A DNA stretch of 64,000 nucleotides from the NCBI RefSeq assembly GCF_900149695.1, contig NZ_LT703007.1:62001-126000 (forward strand), read 5' to 3'. A program made the translations under genes and the position numbers. This stretch comes from Anderseniella sp. Alg231-50 (GTDB lineage: Bacteria > Pseudomonadota > Alphaproteobacteria > Rhizobiales > Aestuariivirgaceae). Below the pieces are notes generated by a model. That model was not told the DNA's origin, did no database searches, and worked only from the letters and a program-made list of their open reading frames with translations. Below are positions 53,964-63,999 of this stretch, piece by piece; position 1 is the first letter of the stretch, and each line of letters begins with the position of its first letter.

Positions 53964-56900
53964 ATGACATTTCAGTTTTCAGATGCGCAAATTGCCGAGA
54001 TTGACTTGCTTGCTGCGGGAAATGGCAACCCGCCATACAACTTTCCATCGCGGCCCAACTCGGGCGCTTATGATTATATTCTGCACCTGATATCTCAAGG
54101 CTCTGATCCCGCAAACGGGCCTGCCGGGGGTGTTGATAATGGTATCTGGAGCTGGTTCTTGGCTGCCGTACAGGCCAATCGTGGTGAGGGAGCGTTCGGT
54201 GTATTCATTCGAGAGTATACATCTGAACAAAGTTACATAAGGACCGGCATTACGGTCTCTCAAGAAGATATGAATGGAGCTTCAGATGGGATTGCGAACG
54301 ACGTATTTAACTTCATTAGGGACAATAAGCGTCTGCCGGACCAGCAGGAAATGGGAGATCTGGATATAAAAGCGGTCGCCAGAGAGTTGCCAAATGTTGG
54401 CAACGCCGGTTGGTCGGGCAATATTCTGTTTCCGGCTCTAGGGTCGCCTCAGTTCTTCAATAATGTGATCACCGATGCATCAGACGGTTATGACTTCTTC
54501 GCGATGATCCGTTCTGCAACTCATGCTTTATCGGCCGCAACAGGGTCTCCCGTTACGGACATTGTTGAAGGTCTGCAGGTGCTTTGGGGCGTCTCCTTTG
54601 GAAATTCCAGCACCATTGAAATCAGTAATCTGCAAGCTGTAGCAGAGAGCGCGACTACGTTTTTCCGGAACCTCTATGGTGAAGAGCTTGTTACGCCTGT
54701 CTTCGTAGGCAATATTCTCAGTTCCGCCGTACTGACCTTTGCAAACAGTTTCCTTTTTTCTGACATTGTCCTTGGACGTTCGGGCGCGGATACCCTGCAA
54801 GCAACAACTAGAGACAATCTTATTCATGCCGGCGCGGGTAATGATCTTATCATAGCATCTGATGCATCACTTTTTGAGAATCCGTTCTTCGATTCTGATC
54901 TGATTGATGGAGGAACTGACTACGATACCGTTTCCTATGCGAATGCTGACCCTATTCAAGTCATCTTCTATGCCAAAGATTCAATCGCTAATTTTGTTGC
55001 GGAGATCGACAAGAGTTGGACGCCAGGCGCCGATTATCTTTACAATATTGAGAAAATAGTCGGCTCTTCCTCATCGACTTCACCTGATACCCTCGACTTC
55101 TCGAATTCTGAAGCATCGATTCATTACGGCCAGGATTTGAGTACGGGCAAGTATTATTTTTATGGCGATCATGAATTTTCGCTGTATCAAAACAATACCA
55201 TCTTAGGACTGGACCTTGGCACTGTTGTGAAGCAGGGTAAGGGGTTTCTTGATCCCCAGGTTGAGCTCGAGAGCTTCGAAAATATCATCGGCTCCGGTGG
55301 TGCAGATGTGATTTCGGTTGCGTCGACAGGGAGTGAGAATGCCGGTGGGGACCCGATGGCGGCCCTTATGGCCGCTGCGAATTCGTCAGGTGACGCCGGC
55401 GCAAGCCTTCTGACCGGGCCCGCCACATACACGGTCGACGGCGGTGACGGCGATGACATCATCCGCGCCGGCAAGACACAGGCAATACTTAAGGGCGGCG
55501 AAGGAAACGACACCATCTACACTTCCGGTGCCGTCAACGAGGTCTACGGCGGCGGCGGACACGATCACTTCGAACTGGGACCGAATACTCGAGTAGAAGA
55601 TGCGACGGACCAGGACACAATCGACTTCGGCGCTTTCTCCCTGACCGGCGGCGTCAGCTTTTCCTGGCAGGAAAGCGGTTACTCATACTGGCAGCCTTTC
55701 TCGGCAATTCTGATGGGATTCCCGACACTTGCCAGCAAATTTACCGAGTTCTGGTCGCTCTTTGCGCTCGATGTGAAATTCATGAGCTGGATGCGCTATG
55801 GCATGAGCGAGGATGGCTATCTGGTCGCTGAGATGGGCCAGGGCAAAGGCGGGTTTATCGGTGTCGCAGACTATGAGATGAATCTTGACACCGGCCTCGG
55901 CACCGGCCTGATCACCGTCTTTTCGGTAGACTATCGCGAGGCGGACGGCTCCAGCCGCGGATTCAAGGGCTTCATCGATCTTGCCCTGCAGCAAGGCTTC
56001 GGGGTGCGCGCCGGAAACTTCGACCCGCTGGTGATTGACCTGGACAAGGACGGGCTTGACCTGACCCGGCAGAACCAGCGCGATGTCTATTTCGACCTGG
56101 ACGCCGACGGATTCGGCGAACGCACCGGCTGGGTGCGTGAAGACGACGGTCTGCTGGCAATCGACCTCAATGGCGATGGCCAGATCAACGATATCGGTGA
56201 ACTGTTCGGTGATGCGGAAACCTCCGGCCTCACCGCCCTGGCGGCCTATGACAGCAATGGTGACGGCGTGATCGATGCGCTTGATGCCCAGTTCGCCGAC
56301 CTGCTGATCTGGCAGGACCTCAACCAGAACGGGGTAGTCGATGCAGGTGAGCTGAACGATCTGACCATGCACGGTATCGTGGCGATTTCCCTGACCGGAC
56401 GTGATCCGGAGGTAACCCTGTCCGGCGGCAATGAAATACGCGAAGTGGCCGACGTCACCTTTGCCGACGGCAGCACCTCGATTGCCGGAGACGTATGGTT
56501 CGATGCCAACCAGGTGGACAGCAAGTACCTCGGCGACGTCACCATTTCCGCTGCCGCCCTGGCGCTGCCCAGCATTCGCGGCTTCGGCAACATCAAGGAC
56601 CTGCGCACCGAGATGACACTGACCGCCACGCTGCTGACGCTGGTGGACGACTTTACCCTGCTGGCAGGTTCGCTTGACTGGCAATCCTACCGAAGCGATG
56701 TGGAAAGCATCCTGTATGAATGGGCCGGAGTGACGGCTGAAACAGCAACGCCGCTGGGAAGCGAAGGGTTTGACCTGCGCAAACTGGCATACCTGGAAAC
56801 CGCAGCCGACATGGAACTGGCACCGCGCGACATCGTCACCGGTGACATTCTGGATACCAATGTCGGCGAACTGCAATTGGTGTGGGAAGAAGCTGTTGCC

Positions 56901-59900
56901 ACGCAAACCGCGCGCCTGCTGTTCCAGGCACAGTATGCCGGATACCTCAGCGGTATCACCTATAACCTGGACAAGGACATCTTCGAGGCCGACAATACCA
57001 ATGCGCTGGCCGACACGTTCCTGACCTTCTTTGCTGCCCTGCCCATTGATGCCGCACAGGCGCTGACAGCCTGGCAGGATGATTTCGCCCCTGCCCTGGC
57101 CGCTGCCATCTCTATCATGGACCGCTCGGACGGCATCGACATGCGCACCGACTTTGTCATCGGCCAACTGGTGCGCGCCCATGACAGCACAGATGCATTG
57201 ACCCTGGCAGAGCTGGTCGGTGGACTGGGCTATGACAACATTCATCTGGACGGCGCCTTCAACCGCACCGAGGATGGCGGTGTGCACGTTTATGTCGGCA
57301 CATCGGCAGATGAAACCTACACCGGCGGCAATGGCCAGGACGCCTACATCTTTGAACAGGGCAGCATAGGCCACGACACCATCATCGATGCCGAACCCGG
57401 CGCCACCCCGTGGGGCGACCGGTTGCGACTGGTCGACCTCAACCCGGAAGACGTAACTTTGGCGCGCAATGGCGTTGACCTGGTAGTAACGGTCACCGCA
57501 ACGGGTGAAACCATCACCGTGCAAAACCAGTACACCACGCCGGACTTTGCCCAGTCCGGCCGTCAGGTTTCAGCCAACTGGGGAATTGAAGACATCCAGT
57601 TTGCCGACGGCAGCATTTTTGAGGCTGTCGAAATCGGCGAAGCCGTTGGCCGCGGTGTGGATGGCCAGGATGACATCCTGGACGGCACGGCGTTCGATGA
57701 CCAGCTCAACGGCGGCACCGGTAACGACACCCTGCGCGGCGGCGACGGCGGCGACATGTACGTGTTCGGCCTCGGCAGCGGTCACGACATCATCGAAGAC
57801 CAGATGCTCAATCCGTTCAACGACCGCCAGGACTTGCTGGTGCTCACCGACGGCCTGTCGCTGGACGACATGCAGTTCACCCGCATCGCGGACAGCGATG
57901 ACCTGACCATTACCTTCACGACGCCGGGAGCGGAGAACGATTCACTGACGCTGGTCGGCCAGTTTGCCTACTCAACCTACGGCTATGACAATGAATATGC
58001 GCTCGATCAGCGGATCGAGGCCTTTGCATCCAACCAGGATGCCCCGGTCGACTGGGGTACTGTGCAACAATGGGTGATCGAAGACTACACGACCTCCGGC
58101 GATGATTTGATATACGGCTACGGAACCGGAGACCTGTTCAGCGCCAGCGCCGGCAATGACTGGATGTCGGGCGGAGACAGTGGGGACATATACCAGTTCG
58201 GATACGGGTCCGGCCACGACACGATCGAGGACAATCAGCTTTATCAGGAGATATTGCTGAATATCCTGCCAGGCAGTCAGGCCCTTGGCAGCGATGACTA
58301 TCTCGCCTTCGGCGCAGGCATCACGGCTGCCGATGTCACCTTCAGTGGCGTCGAAGGTACCCGCGACCTGCTGATCTCGATAGACGACGACCCGAACGTT
58401 GCGGGTGCGTCCGACACAATACTGATTACCGATCAGTTCAACGGTCTGCGGATCGACCTGTTCAGCCTGTTCGGTATCGCGTGGTTTGATCGTGTGGAAC
58501 AGTTTGTCTTCAGTGACGGGACGGTGCTCACCTGGGAAGATGTTCTGGATATCGTCACCACCGGTGATGCGAATGACAACAGCCTTGTCGGCGACCATCG
58601 TGCCGACACGCTGATCGGCAATGGCGGCAATGATTACCTGTCGGGCGGTGATGACGGTGACACCTACGTCTACAACCTGGGTGACGGCAACGACGTCATC
58701 GAAGACAACCAGTACGACGTCATCACCACAGCAGCAGACAAGCTGCAGTTCGGTGCCGGCATCACGTCGAGTGACGTGAGCTTCAGCTTCGGTGCGACCG
58801 ACAATGACGTGCTGGTCAGCCTGAGTGACGGTTCCACCATCACCCTCACCAACCAGTTGCTCGGATACAACAGCTATATCTTCGACATTATCTGGTCTGA
58901 CCGCATCGAAACGCTCGAGTTTACCGATGCGCAGGGACAGGTTGTCGACAGCATCGGCTGGGATGCCATCATGACCACCCTGGTGACCCAGCAGCAGACC
59001 GCGGGCGACGATACGATCTACGGTATCGACAGCCAGTATGACACCTGGAGTGATGTGATCGACGCAGGCGAAGGCAACGACACCGTCTTTGGCCGCGGCG
59101 GACACGACACGATTGACGGCGGAGCCGGCAATGACACAATCGATGGCGGTTGGGGCGACGACACCTACATATTCAATCCCGGCGACGGCATAGACACCAT
59201 CCAGGACACAGGATCCGGCCTGGACAGGAACGACAAGCTGGTCATTGGCTATAATGTGGCCGATGTCATAGTCACGCGTCCTGCGGGCACCAACGACATC
59301 GTTTTGACCTTTGCAGGGTCGACCGATCAGATCACCATCATCAACGCGCTTAGCGGCAAAACCTTCAGCGCTATCGAGACCTACGAGTTTCTTGATGCAA
59401 CCTGGACACCTGTCAGCATCGCGCAAAGCCTGGTGGACGGCCAGATTACCGAAGGCGCCGATATCATCACCGGGTCAGGCATCATCAACGGACTTGGCGG
59501 CAACGACCTGATCTGGGGCGAAGGCCTGGCGGACACACTGTCCGGCGGATTGGGAGATGATTTCCTCGACGGCGGGGCTGGTAATGACACCTACTTGTAC
59601 AGCGCAGGTGACGGTCACGACACAATCCACGATTTTGGCAATGGAATCGATACCGGCGACCTGCTGCAGATTACCGGGTATACCAGAGCGCAGACAACCA
59701 TCGAGATCATAGACGGATTGACCCAGATTGACCTCGTGTTCACCGGAACAGGCGACCGGATTTCGCTGATTGACCCGCTTGCCTCGGTCCCATCCTTCAG
59801 AGGCATCAACCTGATCGAGTTTGTCGACGAAGGTGTAACCTGGGATACAGCCGATCTCAGTGCCCTGGTCGTGGCGGCCCAGGCTACATCGGGCGATGAC

Positions 59901-62900
59901 CAGATAACCGGTTCCAGTGTCGCCGACATCATTGACGGCGGTGCCGGCGATGACGACATTACCGGCGGCGACGGACAAGATGATATCAGCGGCGGTGCCG
60001 GCAATGACCGGCTGGACGGCGGCACCAATAATGATACCTACCGGTTTGGACAGGGCGATGGCCAGGATACCATCACCGAGACCGGCAACGGGCTCGACCA
60101 TGCAGATAAACTGATTATTTCCGACTATCTCAGCACCCAGACCATCGCCCAGAGAGTTGCAGGAACGGAAAACATCCTGCTGACGTTTGCAGGTTCGACA
60201 GACAGCATTACCCTGGTACGTGGGTTGACCGGCAATTACCTGAACCAGATCGAGAGTTACGAGTTCGAGGCCGACGGCACGCTCTGGACCACGTCAGATA
60301 TGGCCGCCCAGATCCTGCTGCGGGAAGTCACCTCAGGTGACGATGACCTGCAAGGCTTTGATACTGCTGACATCATTTCTGCAGGTGCCGGCAATGACAG
60401 CGTCCATGGCCATGGCGGTGCAGATGTATTGTCCGGCGATGTCGGAGACGACTTCATCGACGGCGGCGAAGGAAATGACACTTACCTTTACAATATCGGC
60501 GACGGCCACGACACCATCCATGATCAGGGCAACGGCCTGGATACCGCCGATATCCTGAAGATCGGTGGTTATACCAGGGCGCAGACCAGTATCGAGATCG
60601 TCGACGGCATGAACCAGATTGACCTGGTCTTCACGCTCGATGGTGACCGGATATCGTTGATCAACCCGCTTGGTTCTTTCGCCTTTGCCAGAGGCATAAA
60701 CCGGATCGAATTCGTTGATGAAGGCGTAATCTGGGAACTGGCCGATATCAGCGCAGCGGTGATGGCGGTACAGTCCACGTCGGGCGAGGATGTGATTACC
60801 GGCTCGGACGTCGATGACATCATCACCGGCGGCCTGGGCAATGACACCATCGATGGCGGCAAGGGTGACGATACCTACATCTACAATGCAGGCGACGGCC
60901 ACGACACCATCCATGACTTCGGCGACGGCCTGGACTATGCCGATATTCTGAAGATCAGCGGCTATACACGTGCGCAAACGACGGTCGAGATCATCAACGG
61001 CATGAACCAGATCGACCTGGTGTTCACGGGAACGGGAGACCGGATTTCGCTGATCGACCCGCTTGCATCAAGCAAATCCTTCAGGGGCATCAACCTGATC
61101 GAGTTTGTCGACGAAGGAGTGACATGGGATACAACCGGTCTCAGCGCTGCCGTCATGGCGGTACAGTCCACGTCCGGCGATGACGTGATTGCGGGCTCGG
61201 ATGTCGATGACATCATCACCGGCGGCCTCGGCAATGATACTATCGATGGCGGCAAGGGTGACGATACCTACATCTACAATGCAGGCGACGGCCACGACAC
61301 CATTGCCGACAATGGCGACGGCCTCAGCAATGATGACCGACTGATCATAAACGGGTATCTGGTCGAAGACGTTATCGTGACGACGGTCGAAGGCACCAAT
61401 GATGTGGAGCTCACCTTTACCGGCACCACCGACAAGATCACCCTGCTCAACGCGCTTGCAAGCGGCGTTCACCAGACCATCGATTTTTACGAGTTTGTCG
61501 ATGGTGTCACCACAACCGTCTGGACCAAGCAGGATCTCATCGACGCGCTTGCAGCCAATGGTCCTCCTGTTGATCCTACCGTCACCCATCCAGGTACACC
61601 CGGGCTGGACACCATCAATGGATCATCCAGCGACGACGTCATCCAGGGGCTTGGCGGAGACGATACCTTAAAGGGCAAAGCCGGCGAAGATATCTACATA
61701 TACGCCTCCGGGGACGGTAACGACATCATTGACGAAGGTGCCTACGGGCTCGGTGACATTCTCAGGTTTACCGATCTCAATGCCGCAGATGTACAGTTGT
61801 CCCGGGCAGCCAGCACTCTGCTGATCACCGATCTGACCACCGGACAGGTCATTACCGATAAGTGGCACTTCTTCGTGACGCCCAACAACGGCATCGAGAC
61901 AATCGAGTTCGCGGACGGCTCGTCCATGGATTATGCAACCATCTCCACCAATGCCTGGATACGCGGCACGTCAGGCAACGAAACCCTCACCGGCAGCTCA
62001 TCGGCTGACACGCTTATCGGTGGCGCAGGTGACGATACGCTGAAAGGCAAGGCTGGCGAGGACGTCTATGTCTACACCTCCGGTGACGGCAACGACATCA
62101 TTGACGAAGGTGCATATGGGCTTGGCGACATTCTCAGACTTACCGATCTCAACGCCGCAGATGTGCAGTTATCCAGGTCAGGCAGCACTCTGCTGATCAC
62201 CGATCTGACCACCGGACAGGTCATTACCGACCAGTGGCACTTCTTCGTAACGCCCAACAACGGCATCGAGACAATCGAGTTCGCGGACAGCTCGTCCATG
62301 GATTATGCAACCATCGCCGCCAATGCCTGGATACGCGGCACGTCAGGCAACGAAACCCTCACCGGCAGTTCATCGGCCGACACGCTTTCCGGCCTGGCCG
62401 GCAACGATACGCTGAAGGGCAAGGCCGGCGACGATGTCTATGTCTACTCATCCGGTGACGGTGATGACATCATTGACGAAGGCGTTTACGCAATCGGTGA
62501 CATTCTGCGGTTTACCGACCTCAATGCCGTGGACGTGCAATTGTCCAAGTCCGCCAATGACCTGTTCATCACGGACGTGACGACCGGTCAGGTCATCACC
62601 GACAAATGGCACTTCTATTCCATCGCAAACTGGGGAATTGAAACCATCGAGTTCGCCGACGGTTCAAGCTGGACCTATGAAACCATCGGCGCGGTGGCCA
62701 GAATCGGAACCACGGCCCTGGCTGACACAGCCTCCGGCACCACCGGCGATGATCTGATCATAGGACTTGGCGGCAATGATACGCTGACAGGCCTTGCCGG
62801 TGCCGACACCTTCGTGTTTGCCGCCGGTGACGGATCAGACACGATCACCGACTTCAGTGTGGCCGACGCCGACCGGATTGATGTGTCTGCCTACGGCCTT

Positions 62901-63041
62901 GCATCGAACACCGGCTTTACCGGCTTCAGCTTTGACGGAACCGATACCATTGTCGACTTCAATGGCATCGATCAGGTCACTGTCGCAGGCATCGATCTTA
63001 CCACACAGCCAAATCCGGATGATGTGTTCATCTTTGTGTAG
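53964..63041 (+). CDS. Giant RTX (haemolysin-type calcium-binding) repeat protein
   Basis: A 3025-residue acidic, probably secreted protein. Residues 1-270 are a domain I do not recognise. Weak RTX-like units follow (GADTLQ, GAGNDLII; 270-460), then clear nonapeptides (DGGDGDDII; 490-540). EF-hand-like loops are at about 734, 763 and 786 (DLNGDGQIND, DSNGDGVIDALD, DLNQNGVVDAGE), followed by a helical stretch (800-1090). From about 1100 to 2914 there are 13 or so modules, each with RTX nonapeptides plus a 90-residue beta unit. The last 110 residues (DTFVFAAGDGSDTITDF to the hydrophobic DDVFIFV end) look like a type I secretion signal. The ATG at 53964 follows AGAGGGAAGA; a TTG 81 nt upstream is in frame but less likely. 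No T1SS genes are in the window. Function (adhesin, biofilm or enzyme) is unknown. Confidence 0.9.
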   Translation: MTFQFSDAQIAEIDLLAAGNGNPPYNFPSRPNSGAYDYILHLISQGSDPANGPAGGVDNGIWSWFLAAVQANRGEGAFGVFIREYTSEQSYIRTGITVSQEDMNGASDGIANDVFNFIRDNKRLPDQQEMGDLDIKAVARELPNVGNAGWSGNILFPALGSPQFFNNVITDASDGYDFFAMIRSATHALSAATGSPVTDIVEGLQVLWGVSFGNSSTIEISNLQAVAESATTFFRNLYGEELVTPVFVGNILSSAVLTFANSFLFSDIVLGRSGADTLQATTRDNLIHAGAGNDLIIASDASLFENPFFDSDLIDGGTDYDTVSYANADPIQVIFYAKDSIANFVAEIDKSWTPGADYLYNIEKIVGSSSSTSPDTLDFSNSEASIHYGQDLSTGKYYFYGDHEFSLYQNNTILGLDLGTVVKQGKGFLDPQVELESFENIIGSGGADVISVASTGSENAGGDPMAALMAAANSSGDAGASLLTGPATYTVDGGDGDDIIRAGKTQAILKGGEGNDTIYTSGAVNEVYGGGGHDHFELGPNTRVEDATDQDTIDFGAFSLTGGVSFSWQESGYSYWQPFSAILMGFPTLASKFTEFWSLFALDVKFMSWMRYGMSEDGYLVAEMGQGKGGFIGVADYEMNLDTGLGTGLITVFSVDYREADGSSRGFKGFIDLALQQGFGVRAGNFDPLVIDLDKDGLDLTRQNQRDVYFDLDADGFGERTGWVREDDGLLAIDLNGDGQINDIGELFGDAETSGLTALAAYDSNGDGVIDALDAQFADLLIWQDLNQNGVVDAGELNDLTMHGIVAISLTGRDPEVTLSGGNEIREVADVTFADGSTSIAGDVWFDANQVDSKYLGDVTISAAALALPSIRGFGNIKDLRTEMTLTATLLTLVDDFTLLAGSLDWQSYRSDVESILYEWAGVTAETATPLGSEGFDLRKLAYLETAADMELAPRDIVTGDILDTNVGELQLVWEEAVATQTARLLFQAQYAGYLSGITYNLDKDIFEADNTNALADTFLTFFAALPIDAAQALTAWQDDFAPALAAAISIMDRSDGIDMRTDFVIGQLVRAHDSTDALTLAELVGGLGYDNIHLDGAFNRTEDGGVHVYVGTSADETYTGGNGQDAYIFEQGSIGHDTIIDAEPGATPWGDRLRLVDLNPEDVTLARNGVDLVVTVTATGETITVQNQYTTPDFAQSGRQVSANWGIEDIQFADGSIFEAVEIGEAVGRGVDGQDDILDGTAFDDQLNGGTGNDTLRGGDGGDMYVFGLGSGHDIIEDQMLNPFNDRQDLLVLTDGLSLDDMQFTRIADSDDLTITFTTPGAENDSLTLVGQFAYSTYGYDNEYALDQRIEAFASNQDAPVDWGTVQQWVIEDYTTSGDDLIYGYGTGDLFSASAGNDWMSGGDSGDIYQFGYGSGHDTIEDNQLYQEILLNILPGSQALGSDDYLAFGAGITAADVTFSGVEGTRDLLISIDDDPNVAGASDTILITDQFNGLRIDLFSLFGIAWFDRVEQFVFSDGTVLTWEDVLDIVTTGDANDNSLVGDHRADTLIGNGGNDYLSGGDDGDTYVYNLGDGNDVIEDNQYDVITTAADKLQFGAGITSSDVSFSFGATDNDVLVSLSDGSTITLTNQLLGYNSYIFDIIWSDRIETLEFTDAQGQVVDSIGWDAIMTTLVTQQQTAGDDTIYGIDSQYDTWSDVIDAGEGNDTVFGRGGHDTIDGGAGNDTIDGGWGDDTYIFNPGDGIDTIQDTGSGLDRNDKLVIGYNVADVIVTRPAGTNDIVLTFAGSTDQITIINALSGKTFSAIETYEFLDATWTPVSIAQSLVDGQITEGADIITGSGIINGLGGNDLIWGEGLADTLSGGLGDDFLDGGAGNDTYLYSAGDGHDTIHDFGNGIDTGDLLQITGYTRAQTTIEIIDGLTQIDLVFTGTGDRISLIDPLASVPSFRGINLIEFVDEGVTWDTADLSALVVAAQATSGDDQITGSSVADIIDGGAGDDDITGGDGQDDISGGAGNDRLDGGTNNDTYRFGQGDGQDTITETGNGLDHADKLIISDYLSTQTIAQRVAGTENILLTFAGSTDSITLVRGLTGNYLNQIESYEFEADGTLWTTSDMAAQILLREVTSGDDDLQGFDTADIISAGAGNDSVHGHGGADVLSGDVGDDFIDGGEGNDTYLYNIGDGHDTIHDQGNGLDTADILKIGGYTRAQTSIEIVDGMNQIDLVFTLDGDRISLINPLGSFAFARGINRIEFVDEGVIWELADISAAVMAVQSTSGEDVITGSDVDDIITGGLGNDTIDGGKGDDTYIYNAGDGHDTIHDFGDGLDYADILKISGYTRAQTTVEIINGMNQIDLVFTGTGDRISLIDPLASSKSFRGINLIEFVDEGVTWDTTGLSAAVMAVQSTSGDDVIAGSDVDDIITGGLGNDTIDGGKGDDTYIYNAGDGHDTIADNGDGLSNDDRLIINGYLVEDVIVTTVEGTNDVELTFTGTTDKITLLNALASGVHQTIDFYEFVDGVTTTVWTKQDLIDALAANGPPVDPTVTHPGTPGLDTINGSSSDDVIQGLGGDDTLKGKAGEDIYIYASGDGNDIIDEGAYGLGDILRFTDLNAADVQLSRAASTLLITDLTTGQVITDKWHFFVTPNNGIETIEFADGSSMDYATISTNAWIRGTSGNETLTGSSSADTLIGGAGDDTLKGKAGEDVYVYTSGDGNDIIDEGAYGLGDILRLTDLNAADVQLSRSGSTLLITDLTTGQVITDQWHFFVTPNNGIETIEFADSSSMDYATIAANAWIRGTSGNETLTGSSSADTLSGLAGNDTLKGKAGDDVYVYSSGDGDDIIDEGVYAIGDILRFTDLNAVDVQLSKSANDLFITDVTTGQVITDKWHFYSIANWGIETIEFADGSSWTYETIGAVARIGTTALADTASGTTGDDLIIGLGGNDTLTGLAGADTFVFAAGDGSDTITDFSVADADRIDVSAYGLASNTGFTGFSFDGTDTIVDFNGIDQVTVAGIDLTTQPNPDDVFIFV
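59000..61560 (+). repeat. Alternating RTX module types A and B
   Basis: Six modules in the order B-A-B-A-A-B. Type A carries GYTRAQT, IDLVFTGTGDRISLI(D/N)PL and LIEFVDEGV(T/I)W; type B carries (D/S)KL(V/I)I, G(T/S)(N/E)(D/N)I.LTFAGSTD and IE.YEF. The two neighbouring units beginning at 60811 and 61204 (393 bp, 131 residues apart) share a run of about 100 nearly identical bases. Confidence 0.75.
61588..62703 (+). repeat. Three tandem RTX modules of type C, 372-bp period
   Basis: Three copies (starts near 61588, 61960 and 62332) of exactly 372 bp, 124 residues. Each has TLKGKAG(E/D)D, IDEG.Y..GDILR(F/L)TDLNA, TDLTTGQVI or close, and GIETIEFAD. Copies 1 and 2 are almost identical over long stretches; copy 3 is more diverged. 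Confidence 0.85.
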
Positions 63042-63166
63042 GCAGGTGCAGGGTGTGAATACGGCACAACACCACCCTCACAGGACGAAATGAGACTATC
63101 GCGCGGGTGAGCAAGGAGCTAAACCCAAGACCAGTTTCCTTGAACCCGCACGAGAGCCTGCCCGCC

Positions 63167-63865
63167 ATGTCATTCGTCATACCTGATCCCATCCGCACCA
63201 CCCTGCCCGTCGCCGGTACCGCCGACACGTTCCCGGTGCGCCGGGTCTACTGCGTTGGCCGCAATTATGCGGCGCATGCCATCGAGATGGGACACGATCC
63301 GGACCGGGAAGACCCGTTCTTCTTTCTAAAGTGCCCGGAGAACATCGTCACTGCCAATGGCAGCGGCGAGATTACTTTCCCCTACCCGTCTGCCTCAAAC
63401 GATGTCCATCACGAGATTGAAATGATCGTAGCGCTCAAATCCGGCGGCAGGGACATCGCGCTGGATGACGCGCTGGGCCATGTCTATGGCTATGGTGCCG
63501 GTCTCGACATGACACGCCGCGACCTGCAGGGCGAAATGAAAAAAGCGGGACGTCCGTGGGAGATCGGCAAGGCGTTTGACCACTCAGCCCCCATGACCGG
63601 GCTCGTGCCTGTGTCTCAGGCAGGGCATCCGGACGCGGGAGCAGTCAGGCTCAAGGTCAATGGAGAAGTTCGCCAGCAGGGAGACCTGAACCAGATGGTC
63701 TGGAAAGTGCCGGAAATGATTTCCTACCTGTCCGGGCTGTTTGAACTGGCGGCAGGAGACCTGATCATGTCGGGCACCCCGTCAGGGGTCGGCCCTGTGG
63801 CGCGCGGTGACCTGATGGAAGGTTTTGTGGAAGGGGTCGGCGGGTTTCAGTGCAGGGTTGTCTGA
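63167..63865 (+). CDS. Fumarylacetoacetate hydrolase-family protein
   Basis: A 232-residue metal-dependent hydrolase or decarboxylase. The family core is present: VYCVGRNYAAHAIEMG, PFFFLKCPENIV, the metal ligands in HHEIEM and GLDMTRRD, and RPWEIGKAFDHSAPMTGLVP. It most resembles the short FAA hydrolases that act on acylpyruvates or maleylpyruvate; the substrate is uncertain. I choose the ATG at 63167; a GTG at 63107 would add 20 residues. Confidence 0.9.
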   Translation: MSFVIPDPIRTTLPVAGTADTFPVRRVYCVGRNYAAHAIEMGHDPDREDPFFFLKCPENIVTANGSGEITFPYPSASNDVHHEIEMIVALKSGGRDIALDDALGHVYGYGAGLDMTRRDLQGEMKKAGRPWEIGKAFDHSAPMTGLVPVSQAGHPDAGAVRLKVNGEVRQQGDLNQMVWKVPEMISYLSGLFELAAGDLIMSGTPSGVGPVARGDLMEGFVEGVGGFQCRVV

Positions 63866-63999
63866 ATGGCGGTGGCCAGGTTCGCGCCCCAGCCAAGCGG
63901 GTTGATCAGTCCCATTGCCCAGGCTGCATTAATTGCCACTCCGGCAGACAAATCCGCGATAATCACCCATTTACCGACCTTGAACATTTTGTAGAGCAT
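63847..63999 (-). CDS. Possible small membrane protein at right edge
   Basis: A minus-strand reading frame of 50 residues (MLYKMFKVGKWVIIADL... to ...TTLH) with a hydrophobic middle and a stop at 63847 that overlaps the FAA hydrolase end by 19 nt. The first ATG is at 63999, one base from the window edge, so the true start may lie outside. I cannot assign a family. Confidence 0.4.
   Translation of the reverse strand: MLYKMFKVGKWVIIADLSAGVAINAAWAMGLINPLGWGANLATAIQTTLH

Noticed and set aside
55683-57524. 613-codon open frame on the minus strand inside the RTX gene
   Set aside because: It is fully antisense to the RTX coding sequence, has no start signal and shows no recognisable domain. High GC in the third codon position makes such mirror frames common.
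57972-59426. 484-codon minus-strand open frame inside the RTX repeats
   Set aside because: It repeats in step with the RTX modules and is explained by their base composition; there is no plausible protein family.
57280-62700. Regularly spaced repeats that could suggest a CRISPR array
   Set aside because: They are in frame, about 372-450 bp apart, and encode RTX calcium-binding modules; spacers are absent.
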